A stretch of 64,000 bases of DNA from Clarkia xantiana subsp. parviflora (lineage: Eukaryota > Streptophyta > Magnoliopsida > Myrtales > Onagraceae). Under the pieces are notes generated by a model. It did not search any database. It was not told the origin of the DNA and saw only the letters and a list, made by a program, of their open reading frames with translations. The translations under genes were made by a program, and so were the position numbers. Below, piece by piece: positions 1 to 9,813 of this stretch. The stretch covers positions 16,800,772 to 16,864,771 of the forward strand of contig JAPTYO010000010.1 in assembly GCA_036873135.1 (NCBI GenBank), read 5' to 3'. The stretch's first letter is position 1. Each line of letters begins with the position of its first letter.

Positions 1-719
1 ATTAGAATATACTAATACATGGTTTAGTACTTTTTTTTGCTTTAATATTAGTATTAACTAATACATGGGTATTAGCTAATACCCATTTCTCTAGGTGTTA
101 ACTAATACCCATTTCTATAGGTATTCATGTATTATCTAACTCCCAAAAAATAATGCATTAGTTAATACCCATGTATAACTCTGTCGACTTCGGACAAGAC
201 CTCGACGGGTTCCGTACGTATCCCGGAGGGTTCGGTACGTACCCCGGCAGGTTCGGTCCAAATGCACATTTTCTCATGTAAAAATATAATCTCATTAAAA
301 AAATGTATATATGGATATTTTGGTTTTTAAGGCATATGTATTAGAATATTCTAATACAAAGTTCATCCAAATATTGTATTATGATAACCTAATACATGGT
401 TTATTCAAACATAGTATTAACTAAGCACCGACTAAGATATCGTAATCGCGGATTAGTTAATACATGCAATTAAATATGTCATAAGTTCATCCACACTTGT
501 CTGTAATTTATAAACTTTTTTTATGTGTCTGATATTTTTTAAGGATGAATAATATCATATTCTTTTAAATCTACGTAGATTAAGGTAATAAATTAATTTA
601 AAATAATATATATTTTTATATATATTTTAAAATAAATTTCTACACAAGCCAGTTTAGTAGTGAGTTAATGATTATTATAAATTTATATTATATGTAAAAC
701 TGAAGAAGAAACTAGCTAA
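1..719. other. AT-rich DNA with short repeats, no gene
   Basis: No credible coding frame. The first ~180 bases repeat variants of the motif TATTAGCTAATACCCAT. At about 200-255 there is an imperfect doublet of a roughly 25-base GC-richer unit (GGGTTCGGTACGTACCCCGG-like). It may be the edge of a repeat element, but I cannot assign a family. Confidence 0.5.
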
Positions 720-1199
720 GATGGTTCAGCGAGGAACAACCCTAAGCTAGCTGGTGCAGGTGGTATCATCAGGGATGAATGGGGAAGATGGGTAACGAGT
801 TACTCTAGGAGATTGGGCACTTCAAATAGTTTGCTTGCTGAATTGTGGGCTCTTCGGGATGGACTTACCATAGCTTCAGATAACTAGATCGAATCTATTC
901 ATGTGGAAACAGATGCTTTGGAAGTCCATCACTTAGTTTGCGACGATTCAGTTGAGAATTACATTCTTATGCCTATTATTATTGATTGCAGAAACTTGAT
1001 AAAGAGCTTTAGAAGATGCAAATTCCGTCATGTCTTTCGGGAAGCAAATTGAGCAACAGATGCGATAGCGAAACTTGCAGCTAATCAAGAAGACAATTTT
1101 TTGGTTATCCATGATGTTCCTCCCCGCCAATCTCATTTGCCGGTGTTAAAAGACATGTTAGGTATAGTAGAACCGAGAATTGTATCTCGTAGGGAGTAG
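720..1199 (+). pseudogene. RNase H domain relic of a non-LTR retrotransposon
   Basis: One frame reads through a plant RNase H-like domain (RVT_3 type): a DGSARNNPKLAGAGGIIRDE start, then LLAELWALRDGL, HVETDALEVHHLV and a C-terminal FRHVFREAN block. In the family these carry the D-E-D catalytic residues, and the domain sits at the C end of LINE polyproteins or in small domesticated genes. The frame is broken by TAG at 885-887 and TGA at 1050-1052 and ends at TAG 1197-1199. No reverse transcriptase is seen upstream, so this is a truncated dead copy. It could instead be a relic of a stand-alone RNase H-like gene. Confidence 0.75.
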
Positions 1200-1804
1200 T
1201 TTACTCTTGTAAGGATCTTTATTGTTAATTTGTTCTTCTATATTACCAAAAAAAAACTAGCCAAGATGAAGGAATTTTTTAATGATTCTACTTTAATTTT
1301 TTGTTACATCATCACTCCTCCCGATAATTATGCCATATATCTGGAAAAAAATGGGAAAAATCACTGAGGTCCTGTAAAATTTAAAATACTAGAGAGTATT
1401 GGGAAAAAAAAAAATCAACCCTAGCAAGGTTACAGGTATACGTAACCATATAATACAGTGTAGTGGTTCGATATTAACCAAGAGGCAGGGGTTTAAAAGT
1501 TGCCGAAATTCTATGAACTTTACGCATTACGGACTAACTCGTGCGAGTGAGATCAAGCACGATACAAACGCTACCCTCCTGATGGAGATGTCCCCCTAAT
1601 ATCATCCCGCATAGACAAAGAAAGAGTTACAAGTTACAACTATACATGAGCAAATCTAATACTCTATCCAATTTCTTTCTTCAAGTTCCTGATTCAATAT
1701 TATAAACTATAAGGCATTTACATAGACAATCAAGTAAAATCAACACAGCATATATTGTTGATGTTGGTATGAGCTAAAAGTACAAGGTAGGCACCTGATG
1801 ACTG
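1200..1804. other. intergenic, nothing recognised
   Basis: AT-rich sequence between the RNase H relic and the EXO70 relic. A short frame at 1399-1599 has no recognisable motif and looks like chance. Confidence 0.4.
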
Positions 1805-2346
1805 CTAAAGCTTTAGCCCTTTCATCGCCTTTTTGAATTGCGCAGCGTCTTCAATCCTCCCCAAAAAATCCAACACATAATTCTCCAGATCATCAGCACT
1901 GTACTTGATGTGCTTGTCCCCAATCTCATTCGAGTGTTTCCTCAGGAACACCCGGTATGCTTGTATAACATTCGAAGTATATATCTGCAGATCTTCCCTT
2001 AGCTGAAGATCCAGAACCGGGTATGCAGTATGGCACCTGTAAACATCTTCAAAAGCATCAATGGACAACTTGCACCTTTCTCTTGCATAATTGGAGAACG
2101 GATTCAAACTGATACGTCCGATGTCAGTGATCAATGAAAGGGTTGTACTCCAAGTGGCTCTGATGTAAATTGTGGCCCGGTGCTGGTATGCTCCAATCTG
2201 AACCCTGATCCACTCTTCCCCGAAGTAGAGGAGGAGATCGGAGTTTTTTTATCTTCTCAACCATGTAGTGGATATTGTTGATCATGAAAATATTCTGCAG
2301 AGACTCATTGTTGAAAATCATGGACCTCTTATCAAGGTTGGTGACT
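1805..2346 (-). pseudogene. EXO70 exocyst subunit, C-terminal fragment
   Basis: Read on the minus strand, this is the C-terminal ~180 residues of a plant EXO70 protein, the exocyst subunit that tethers secretory vesicles to the plasma membrane. Visible blocks are SLQNIFMINNIHYMVEKI, then EEWIRVQIGAYQHRATIYIRATW, and at the end DLQLREDLQIYTSNVIQAYR, SNEIGDKHIKYSADDLENYV and the natural stop after KGLKL. A one-base shift in the T7 run at 2244-2250 (A7 on the coding strand) separates the first block from the rest. Intact plant EXO70 proteins are about 600 residues. Here everything upstream of ~2346 is missing and LTR-retrotransposon sequence starts within 100 bases, so insertion or rearrangement probably removed the 5' part. 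Confidence 0.82.
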
Positions 2347-2432
2347 AGAACTGATGCAATTCGCCTTACATAGCGTCCCAGTGAAGTTTCCTAGTTCACA
2401 GATTGTAGGATATTGCACCCATACTGGGTGCT

Positions 2433-5083
2433 TGTGTAGGTCTAGGAGAGATCAGGGACCGTTGTGTCGAGTCCCCGAAGTCGACAATCGTTCCATAAAA
2501 AGAGCGGGGACCAATGTGTTAGGTCCCCGAAGTTGTTAACTGCCCGTGGCCTCTCCTTGGCTATATATAGACCCTCTTGGTGGTCTATGAGAACACATAA
2601 CTCATACAAGTCTCTCCACATTACTCTCATATACATAGAGCTCTAGTTTGTCTAAATGGTCATCATCCGTGGAGACCGAGGTACGCTCCGCCTAGTGACG
2701 TACCTCTCCGACCGGCATCCCGTCACCGCCGTGATTCCGAGCCGACACCAACGATCTACGCTTCCGCAACCGCACGCCGCCACACCGAACGAAGTAAGTG
2801 TCGTACCTTGATACGATCTCATGTCTTACTTTTTTTTTTGGCCAAAATCTCATGTCTTACTAACGTGTGTGTTTTAGCGTACATGCAGTTCGAATTCCTA
2901 CATTGGTATCAGAGCCGAAGGTTCGGTCTCCGGTACCGGCATCGTCTTTGTGATGATTATGCCGAACTCCCACCGATTTTTAAAGTTTCCGTCGTCCCGC
3001 CCGTTTCGGATGTGTCCGACCTTTCATCTATGAGTATTCGACACTCGTTATCACCCACGAAGATTCGCAGCCGCGAGGGTAGCGAGTTCCCGACGAACTC
3101 CGACGAAAAACGGTCGTTTTCGTGGCCGAACGTGGCCGCGAAAATCCCACTCTATTTGTATCGTTCGTTGGCCATATTCACAGCTTGTTCGTGTGGCCTA
3201 AGCATAGGGTGAGGCAACGGCCACCTCTATGGTAAAAGTGGCGGCCATGGTCACCTCACGAAGCTCAACTTGTTTTTTTCGATTTTTTTTTTCCGCCGGA
3301 ATGAGTAATTTTACGAACGGTTACCACGAGTCTCCGGTGGTGTGTCGTCGGTGACGGTTACGAGTAAAACGGTTGAGAAATGAGTGGGAGTGATAGCTAG
3401 GTCGTGGGTTGGATGGGTGGGTGGTTACCTGCAGTTTATTTACGTATTTTTCGGGTGAGGAAGATGAGGGAAACGAGCGGGTCGGTTTGCTTTAATATCT
3501 GGACGGTCTGACTTGTTTTAAAAAGTCACGTGAGCTTTTTTTGTTGACTTGGGCTCATGTAAATCTCTTTATAACACTAAGCAGATCAGTTTTTTTCAAA
3601 AATTGGGCCAAAATTATTTAATCAAAATTAGGCCCATTTTTTTTTACTATCAGCCGATATATTTTTTGGGGTAGACTACGGTTAACCATACAATTTCTCT
3701 ATTTACTAGGTTGGCTTTGGTCAACCGTCTGAAAAAAAAATCGGCCCAGATGATTAGGGACAAAATTATTTTATTTACTATTCAGTCCCTAATCTTTTAT
3801 TAGTAATGAATTGCATGCTTATTTTTATTAGTATCATGCTTAGGGTGCTTTTTATTATATATGAAATTGCATGTTGGCTCCCGTAGTTTGAATGTGTTTC
3901 AACTACACGTGGAATAAGTTTTCTGAAAGTCTTAAAAGACTCAGTTGTATTATTCTTGAGTTGAAATTGAAGAAATAATTCTGTCTAGAAAAACCGAGCT
4001 TGAAGTGGAAACTTGACGCCACGCCCCCTTCTCCCTGGCCTGGGAACTACAGTTCTGTCTAAGAAAATGGAGTGTTGGGGCCTGTCTCGCGAACCCTTCG
4101 GTCCACCTGGGAATGTTCCTCTAAACGTAACTTTTGAGAATTTACATGAGAGTCCTAAGTCTTTTAAAGGATTTTTATGCGAGTTTGTCTTGCTATATCC
4201 GAAATGGGTGCTAGATTTTACTTATGTGTAAAGCATGATACTTGTTAATTTGTTTAACATCCATGTATACGTACATTTTGTGGGCATGCATGTTTTGCTT
4301 ATTATGACATGATTTTGCTAAGCATGATACATGTTGATTTATATAGTATCCATGTATATGAACATTTGAGATGCATGCTAGCCTGATTAATTACGTCATG
4401 TCATTGTCCAAATCATCATTCATATAAGCATGTTGGAATATTTCATGTTTAGTACATACTAATTTGTTTAGTATACTTGTATAAATCAATCTTGAGAGAT
4501 GTTTACTCGATTGATACTTGTTATATGCTAAGCATGATTCGTGATGATTTGTGTAGAATCCATGTATAGGTCAACATTGAGAGTATGTCAACTTGCTTAA
4601 TGATTATTACATGTTTAGCATGACACATGTTGTAGTTAGTCTTGCATGTATAAGCTAAATCATGATTGCATGTTGACTTGATCAATGTGATCGGAACTTG
4701 ACTTGATTATTAGCTAAAATTAATTCTCGCTAAGCATGTACTTTGGATGATGATTGGGAACATAGTGAACTTTTGACTCCGGGGCATGCTTGCTTTAATT
4801 AATTCGGTCAATAAGAAAGTTGAGTGTAACATGTGTAAGTATAATGAACAATGGTTCTTGCATGCCTTGTTGAATGATCATGATATGGTGTTATCTCTTT
4901 TTGTATAAAAGAATGACATCGGTCCTCCAAAAAATTGTCACCGAACTTAGCTGTGCGCTAATGTTGAATGATGATAACTCTGAAATCTGGCAGGAGAAAG
5001 TTATGTACTTGCTCCAATTGCTAGAAATTCTGGAGACCATATTCAATGACATGGAAAATTCTAAAGTAGGCAATGTGGCCTAG
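2433..5083 (+). mobile_element. LTR retrotransposon relic: 5' LTR, leader, gag start
   Basis: The segment 2433-2902 has the features of an LTR: a TATATATAG box near 2560, a transcribed CT-rich leader and a terminal CTACA. It is followed after one base by TGGTATCAGAGCC (2904-2916), the usual plant primer-binding site for initiator tRNA-Met. A long non-coding leader follows. Near 4913 a short gag-like frame begins (MTSVLQKIVTELSC, then SEIWQEKVMYLLQLLEILET), similar in layout to the Copia gag start in the larger element at 41169. It stops at 5083 and no protease, integrase or reverse transcriptase follows. The exact LTR start is uncertain and no target duplication was found. Confidence 0.6.
2904..2916 (+). 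promoter_or_regulatory. primer-binding site (initiator tRNA-Met type)
   Basis: TGGTATCAGAGCC lies directly after a CTACA-terminated LTR-like segment. It matches the 3' end of plant initiator tRNA-Met, which primes minus-strand synthesis of many plant LTR elements. Confidence 0.75.
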
Positions 5084-6200
5084 CAGAGGTGAAACCTAAG
5101 AGTCTATGAAGTCTGAAAGTGCAGAATTGCACAACATGTATCATTCTGTTGGGTGTTATGAATGATGGCGTGTTCAAGGTGTTTTAAGGTTATCAGAGTG
5201 CTAAGGCGCTTTGAAACGACTTGAATAATAAATTTAGTTTTCATTCCACATAAAGGAAAGCGTTCCTGACTGTGTGATTTACCTATTAAAAAAGGCACCT
5301 TGAACACTCCCTGAAGTTGCATATTTGGCATGTGGATGATATGATAGTTAAACTCAGGCACGCTAGTCATATTTTCACTAAAGGCAGAAACTCCAGGTTG
5401 TAATCAGCTCCAGGTTGTAATCAGAACTCCGAGGGTCAATAGCCCGTGGTCCCGATCACGGTCCCGAGTTGGCTCTCGCCCCCAAACCCGAGCGTCTGTC
5501 CCCACTAAGCTCAACCCAGCCTAATAGAGCCTGTTGTCCTCACTTGGACCCTGAAAAGAATGAATTCCTGTTGGACTTGAGTAGTACATTTCTTACTTAT
5601 TAAGGCTCCAAGTATCTGATTTCCAACCGATATGGTACACAAACATACGGGGTATTACATATATACACGTCGAGGCATATGTGTTGATTGCCCAACAACT
5701 TATGTATGAAACTGTGAATCTCAATTTGAAATTCTTGTCTATTATTTTGGATTGCATGAATCTGTTACTCTAATTTTACAAATACAAGTTTAGACACATT
5801 TATTGGGAATGAATTCAGTTGGGAAGCCATGACTAAAATTAACTCAGATAATCTAGTATTGTTTCGCACTGTATTCTTCTAGAGAGACCTGCATTTGTAT
5901 GTTTAATGACATTATTGTGGTGTGTATACTATCTTATTAGGAATAGAAGTGGGTAGGTAATACTTTGGTTGGCCAGTCATTTTATTTTCACATATCGCCT
6001 AACCGGTTTATCTTTACCATGTTTCCCTTTTATATCAAAAAGTTATTATAGTATTCACTTGACTGAGAAATTATTAGAGTGGTAATTTAAGCATGGTGCA
6101 CTTTAATCAACACAAAAATTTGTATTTGTTTAGTCATACTCCTATCATGCCAACTTAAACGGGTGGTGGTGACCCGTGCCCGGCTCAAGAGCCATGGTGG
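5084..6200. other. intergenic or decayed repeat, nothing recognised
   Basis: No supported gene. A short direct duplication (CTCCAGGTTGTAATCAG, twice) lies near 5391-5426. The rest is probably the tail of the LTR relic upstream plus unclassified DNA. Confidence 0.35.
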
Positions 6201-6204
6201 ATGT

Positions 6205-6900
6205 TGTTGGATATACGCTAAAGCTATCACAAATTGAGCTCTATAATTAAGTCACGTTCGATTATAACTCGAAACTTTAGAAACCGATGCCTAAATACTT
6301 AGGCCAAAAAACACCCCGAGTGGAGAAATCCACTCGGGAAGACTCCGAGTGCTCCTTTAGGTACCCCCCCCCCCCCCCCCCCCCCCCCCACTCGTCCGGA
6401 CCCTTCACCCCAGACGATATTTCGCCCGGGGCTCGCCCTTAGAGGCAATTCTTAGGACATTTAAGCTATAAAAGCTCACCTATATCCAGACCAATGTCAA
6501 ATACACTATATTTACGGCCAACATCAATTTATATTACTAAAATTCCATAACCGGACCGAAAAAATATTGGAACCGGAGCGGTTCAACGGGAACTCTATAA
6601 ATAGAGCTCTCCATCCCTCATTTGAGGGTAATCTATCTCTATCTAAGCTTACTTTCTCTCCCTAAGTCCACACTCATTTAAGCATTAGAGTGGGCTTACC
6701 GGGAACCCCTAGAGGCCCCTTTGCAGGTATTCTAGGCGAAAGGAGATCAAGATCTGATGAGAAGAAGACATTCGAAGAATGTGTGCAAACAAATGTGTAC
6801 TTGAAGAAGCACTTGTAGGCAGATGAAGTTTTAGGCTCCGAGCTTGTCGAGTGCTGGTTAGGGCACACTTTGAGGTTCATAGAGGGCTTAAGGTAGGGTT
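6205..6900 (+). mobile_element. Ty3/Gypsy LTR relic
   Basis: The segment has the layout of a plant Gypsy LTR. CTATAAATAGAG at ~6595 serves as a TATA region, a pyrimidine-rich leader follows, and then come GAGTGGGCTTACCGGGAACC and GGCCCCTTTGCAGG, which are typical near the end of Tat/Athila-type LTRs. The end points are approximate. No gag is seen next to it, so this is a solo or truncated LTR. The 26-base C tract at 6364-6389 lies inside it. Confidence 0.5.
6364..6389 (+). repeat. 26-base poly-C tract
   Basis: An uninterrupted run of C. The complementary G26 strand can form G-quadruplex or other G-rich structure. Tract length may be affected by sequencing error. Confidence 0.85.
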
Positions 6901-8224
6901 GTCAATAGATAATAGGGTGCCCAAGTTTTTCCACGCAAACCCGCATCCTGCGAGCATGTGACGTGTTGGAATCAATACAAATAAATGACAAGGTCGATGA
7001 AATTTTTGTTAGCATTCCAGGTCCAAGGATTATCAGTAGTACCCGGCTAACGAGGTTTGAAAAGAAAAGTACTGAAGTTGCTGCCTTCCAGTCTATGGAA
7101 GCAACATAAAATATTAAGGATGTAGGTCTAGCCTTGGTCGTCGCATAAATAGATAAAGTCGACCAAAAGCGGATTGCATTTACAGAGAATTGATATGGAT
7201 GAGCGCCATAAAAATCACAAAGCTCAAAGAGGTCGGGACTTGAAGGAAACGAAGACCCACCTCAATTTGCTTGAGGTAGATAGTCATTTTTCATTCCCGA
7301 GGAATATGTGCTTCCCTGTGTTGCCTGGGAACCTAGGGCTCTCTTATTCTGACAAATTAGCCCTAATAAAGGCTTCAATGAAAGCTTAAGCAGAAATAAG
7401 CCTCTTCTTAGACTTGGGCGACACTGGAGGAAATAAACAGTTTGAAAAATACCTGAGGGAATAGTGTTGCACTGGAGTCGTAGAAAGAGAACGATGAAAC
7501 AAAGATTCTTGCTTAGGATTATGTGGATCCGGAGAGACGAAACCAACCAAGATCCTTTCACTTGGCAATAAATTGGTTTTGGTTGAGACTGAAGAAGACA
7601 GATCGACACCCATCATGGTTGCATTTGTTAAATAAGTTAAAGAATGCATTTATAGGGGAGTCTGAAGAAGACATATCAACACCCATCATGATTGCATTAA
7701 TTTTTTACTGCACTGATAAGGAGGCTTCTCGAGAAAGGAAAAACTTCAGTGGGAAGATTCAAGGAAAGAGGAATCGGCATTTAAGAGCCTCAAATAAAAT
7801 GACACCGGAGAAGAAAAGTTTAGAGAAAAAGATAAAACAACAAATTATAAAAGAATTTGGAGAAGCAATTTAGGGTTTAGGGTGAAACGACAACGTGGAA
7901 GAAATATATTTTTAGAAAAACGAGCATAACTCTAGGGTGACGCCACTACAAGTAGAAATTTCAAGACAACGCCATTTATGAGTAAGATGAGTTTTGGGAT
8001 TACGCCACACGATCACATATACGACTTCAACAACAAAAGAATTTCAGGAATACGCCATGAAGAAAAACATATATTAATCGACACTTGCTGCCATCTCTTA
8101 GGAAAAAGTCGATGCCAAATGTCTCAGGGGCAAGTGTTGGAACCACTACGAATATATGACAAGATCGACGACAACAAGGTATAAGACTGACGCCACTATA
8201 GGGTTAAACAACACGGGGTATAAA
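6901..8224. other. decayed repeat DNA, no supported gene
   Basis: Several short frames (for example 7523-7873) lack recognisable domains. Fragments such as GAAGACAGATCGACACCCATCATG recur about 70 bases apart (7591 and 7665), suggesting duplicated element DNA. The stretch probably belongs to the same old LTR element as the ~65-bp repeats downstream. Confidence 0.35.
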
Positions 8225-8580
8225 TGCGACACCATGTAAGAAAGCCCCTCGTAGTAAACAAACATGAGGTGACGACCATCTTACAACCGCCACAAGGAAA
8301 ATCTCTTCATAGTAAGCAAACAGGAGGTGGCGACCAACTTACAACTGTCACAAGAAAAACCCATCATAGTAATCAAACATGAGGTGACGATCAGTTTACG
8401 ACCGCCACAAGGAAAAAACCCTTCATATTCAAACATGAGGCGACGACTAGCTTACAACCGCCACAAGGAAAAAGCCCTTATATTAAGCAAACATGATGCG
8501 GCGACCAATTTAACACCGACACAAGGAAAAACCTCTCATAGTAAGCAAACATGAGGTGACGACCATCTTACTACCGCCAC
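8225..8580 (+). repeat. minisatellite of ~60-68-bp units, about six copies
   Basis: Tandem imperfect units contain AAACATGAGGTGACGACC, then TTACAACCGCCACAAGGAAA, then a CATAGTAAGC spacer. I can follow six units with substitutions and small length changes. Arrays of this kind are common in the untranslated parts of large plant Gypsy elements, which is a plausible but unproven origin. Confidence 0.75.
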
Positions 8581-8973
8581 AAACCAATAAGAAATCAAGC
8601 CGCCACCAGCATATGAAAAACCCTATAGAATAAGGAAAAACCGCCATAAGGTCGGTTTAGAATCCTTACAAATAATAAATTCTGTACAATAATTATTTAA
8701 GATTCACAATATATTTCTACAACACTACTAATTTAAGTTTCAAAGTGGAATAGCACAACCCCATATTTTTCCTTTTGCAATTCCCAAACTAAGAAGTGAA
8801 AGGAGAAAACTAAGAAGTTTCAGAATCACTTGTGCCGACATAGATATGACTTTGAGATATAACAGCAAATACAAGTTTATTTCGCACATAAGACTGATCC
8901 GAACTTGAATACGCGGACTATTCAACACAAGTTCTCTCTCTATCAACCACTATGCAAAATCCTATTTTTTTTT
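8581..8973. other. intergenic, nothing recognised
   Basis: AT-rich, no coding frame or repeat family identified. It ends in a T9 run that serves as the left target duplication of the adjacent foldback element. Confidence 0.4.
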
Positions 8974-9498
8974 GGGTTAACAGGTCTTTTGGTCCATGAT
9001 GTTCTATTTTTGGGTTGTGATTCATGATGTTTTTTTTTCTTTCTAGTTTTGGTACCATATGTTTGCATATTTTTTCTAGTTTTGGTCCGACCGTTACATT
9101 CCGTCCATTTTTTTGACATGTACAAGTCACGTGATCCACCATAAACTTTCAATTTTATTCAATTTAGTTCCTCTAATACTTTCCTAACCTTTTTTTTGTT
9201 CAATTCAGTCCCGAAGTTTCAAAAATTCAGTTGGACCTATTGTCCAATTGGGGTCAATTTTGAAACTTCGAGACTAAATTGAACAAAAAAAAGGTTAAGA
9301 AAGTATTAGAGGGACTAAATTTAAAGTTTAGAGTGGATTACGTGACTTGAACATGTCAAAAAATGGATGGAATGTAACGGTTAGACCAAAACTAGAAAAA
9401 ATCTGCAAACATATAGTACCAAAACTAGGTAAAAAAAAACACCATTGTCCAAAACCCAAAAGTTGTCAAACATCATGGACCAAAAGACATGTTAACCC
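8974..9498. mobile_element. foldback MITE, Mutator-like
   Basis: A 525-base element whose two halves are inverted copies. It starts GGGTTAACAGGTCTTTTGGT and ends with the complementary ACCAAAAGACATGTTAACCC. Matching internal blocks (TAGTTTTGGTACCATATG against CATATAGTACCAAAACTA; TTCAATTTAGTTCCTCTAAT against ATTAGAGGGACTAAATTTAA) leave a short central loop near 9225-9250. It is flanked by T9 (8965-8973) and T10 (9499-9508), consistent with the 9-10-base duplications made by Mutator-like transposases. Poly-T is weak evidence for a duplication. There is no coding capacity. The right end is 316 bases upstream of the RPA70 start codon. Confidence 0.8.
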
Positions 9499-9625
9499 TT
9501 TTTTTTTCACAAAAAAAGAATCCTAATTTTCCTCGGAGAGAGCGAAACCCTTCAGGGGTAAAATCGTAAAATGAAGTACAGAGAGAGAGAGAGAGCGGGG
9601 AAACGGAACAAAAACATTTCGAAGG

Positions 9626-9677
9626 CTTCCCGCTTGAAATTAGGCGGCGGTAAAAGTTTGGAAGGAGAGTTGGCGCC
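9626..9677 (+). promoter_or_regulatory. two E2F-like sites upstream of RPA70
   Basis: CTTCCCGC at 9626-9633 and TTGGCGCC at 9670-9677 resemble the plant E2F consensus (TTTSSCGC and its complement). They lie just upstream of a TATTTAAA box. E2F control is well known for DNA-replication genes, so S-phase regulation of this gene is a reasonable inference. Confidence 0.55.
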
Positions 9678-9690
9678 CAAAATCCACTGT

Positions 9691-9698
9691 TATTTAAA
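9691..9698 (+). promoter_or_regulatory. TATA-like box of RPA70
   Basis: TATTTAAA lies 123 bases before the start codon and about 20 bases after the second E2F-like site, followed by a pyrimidine-rich stretch suited to a plant transcription start. Confidence 0.5.
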
Positions 9699-9813
9699 AG
9701 AGTCTCCTTTATCACTCTCATTTCCCCTCCTTAACTTCCAACTCAGTTCTTCAGATTTTCTATCGAACACCCCATCTGAGAGAACCAGCTGTAGCAGCAC
9801 CAGCAGAAGAACG

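Noticed and set aside
7174..7873. Frames of 71-116 residues on both strands
   Set aside because: No recognisable motif, overlap each other, and sit in repeat-derived DNA.
8225..8580. Possible CRISPR-like array (short repeats with spacers)
   Set aside because: Units are imperfect, contiguous and in a plant nuclear context; a minisatellite explains them.
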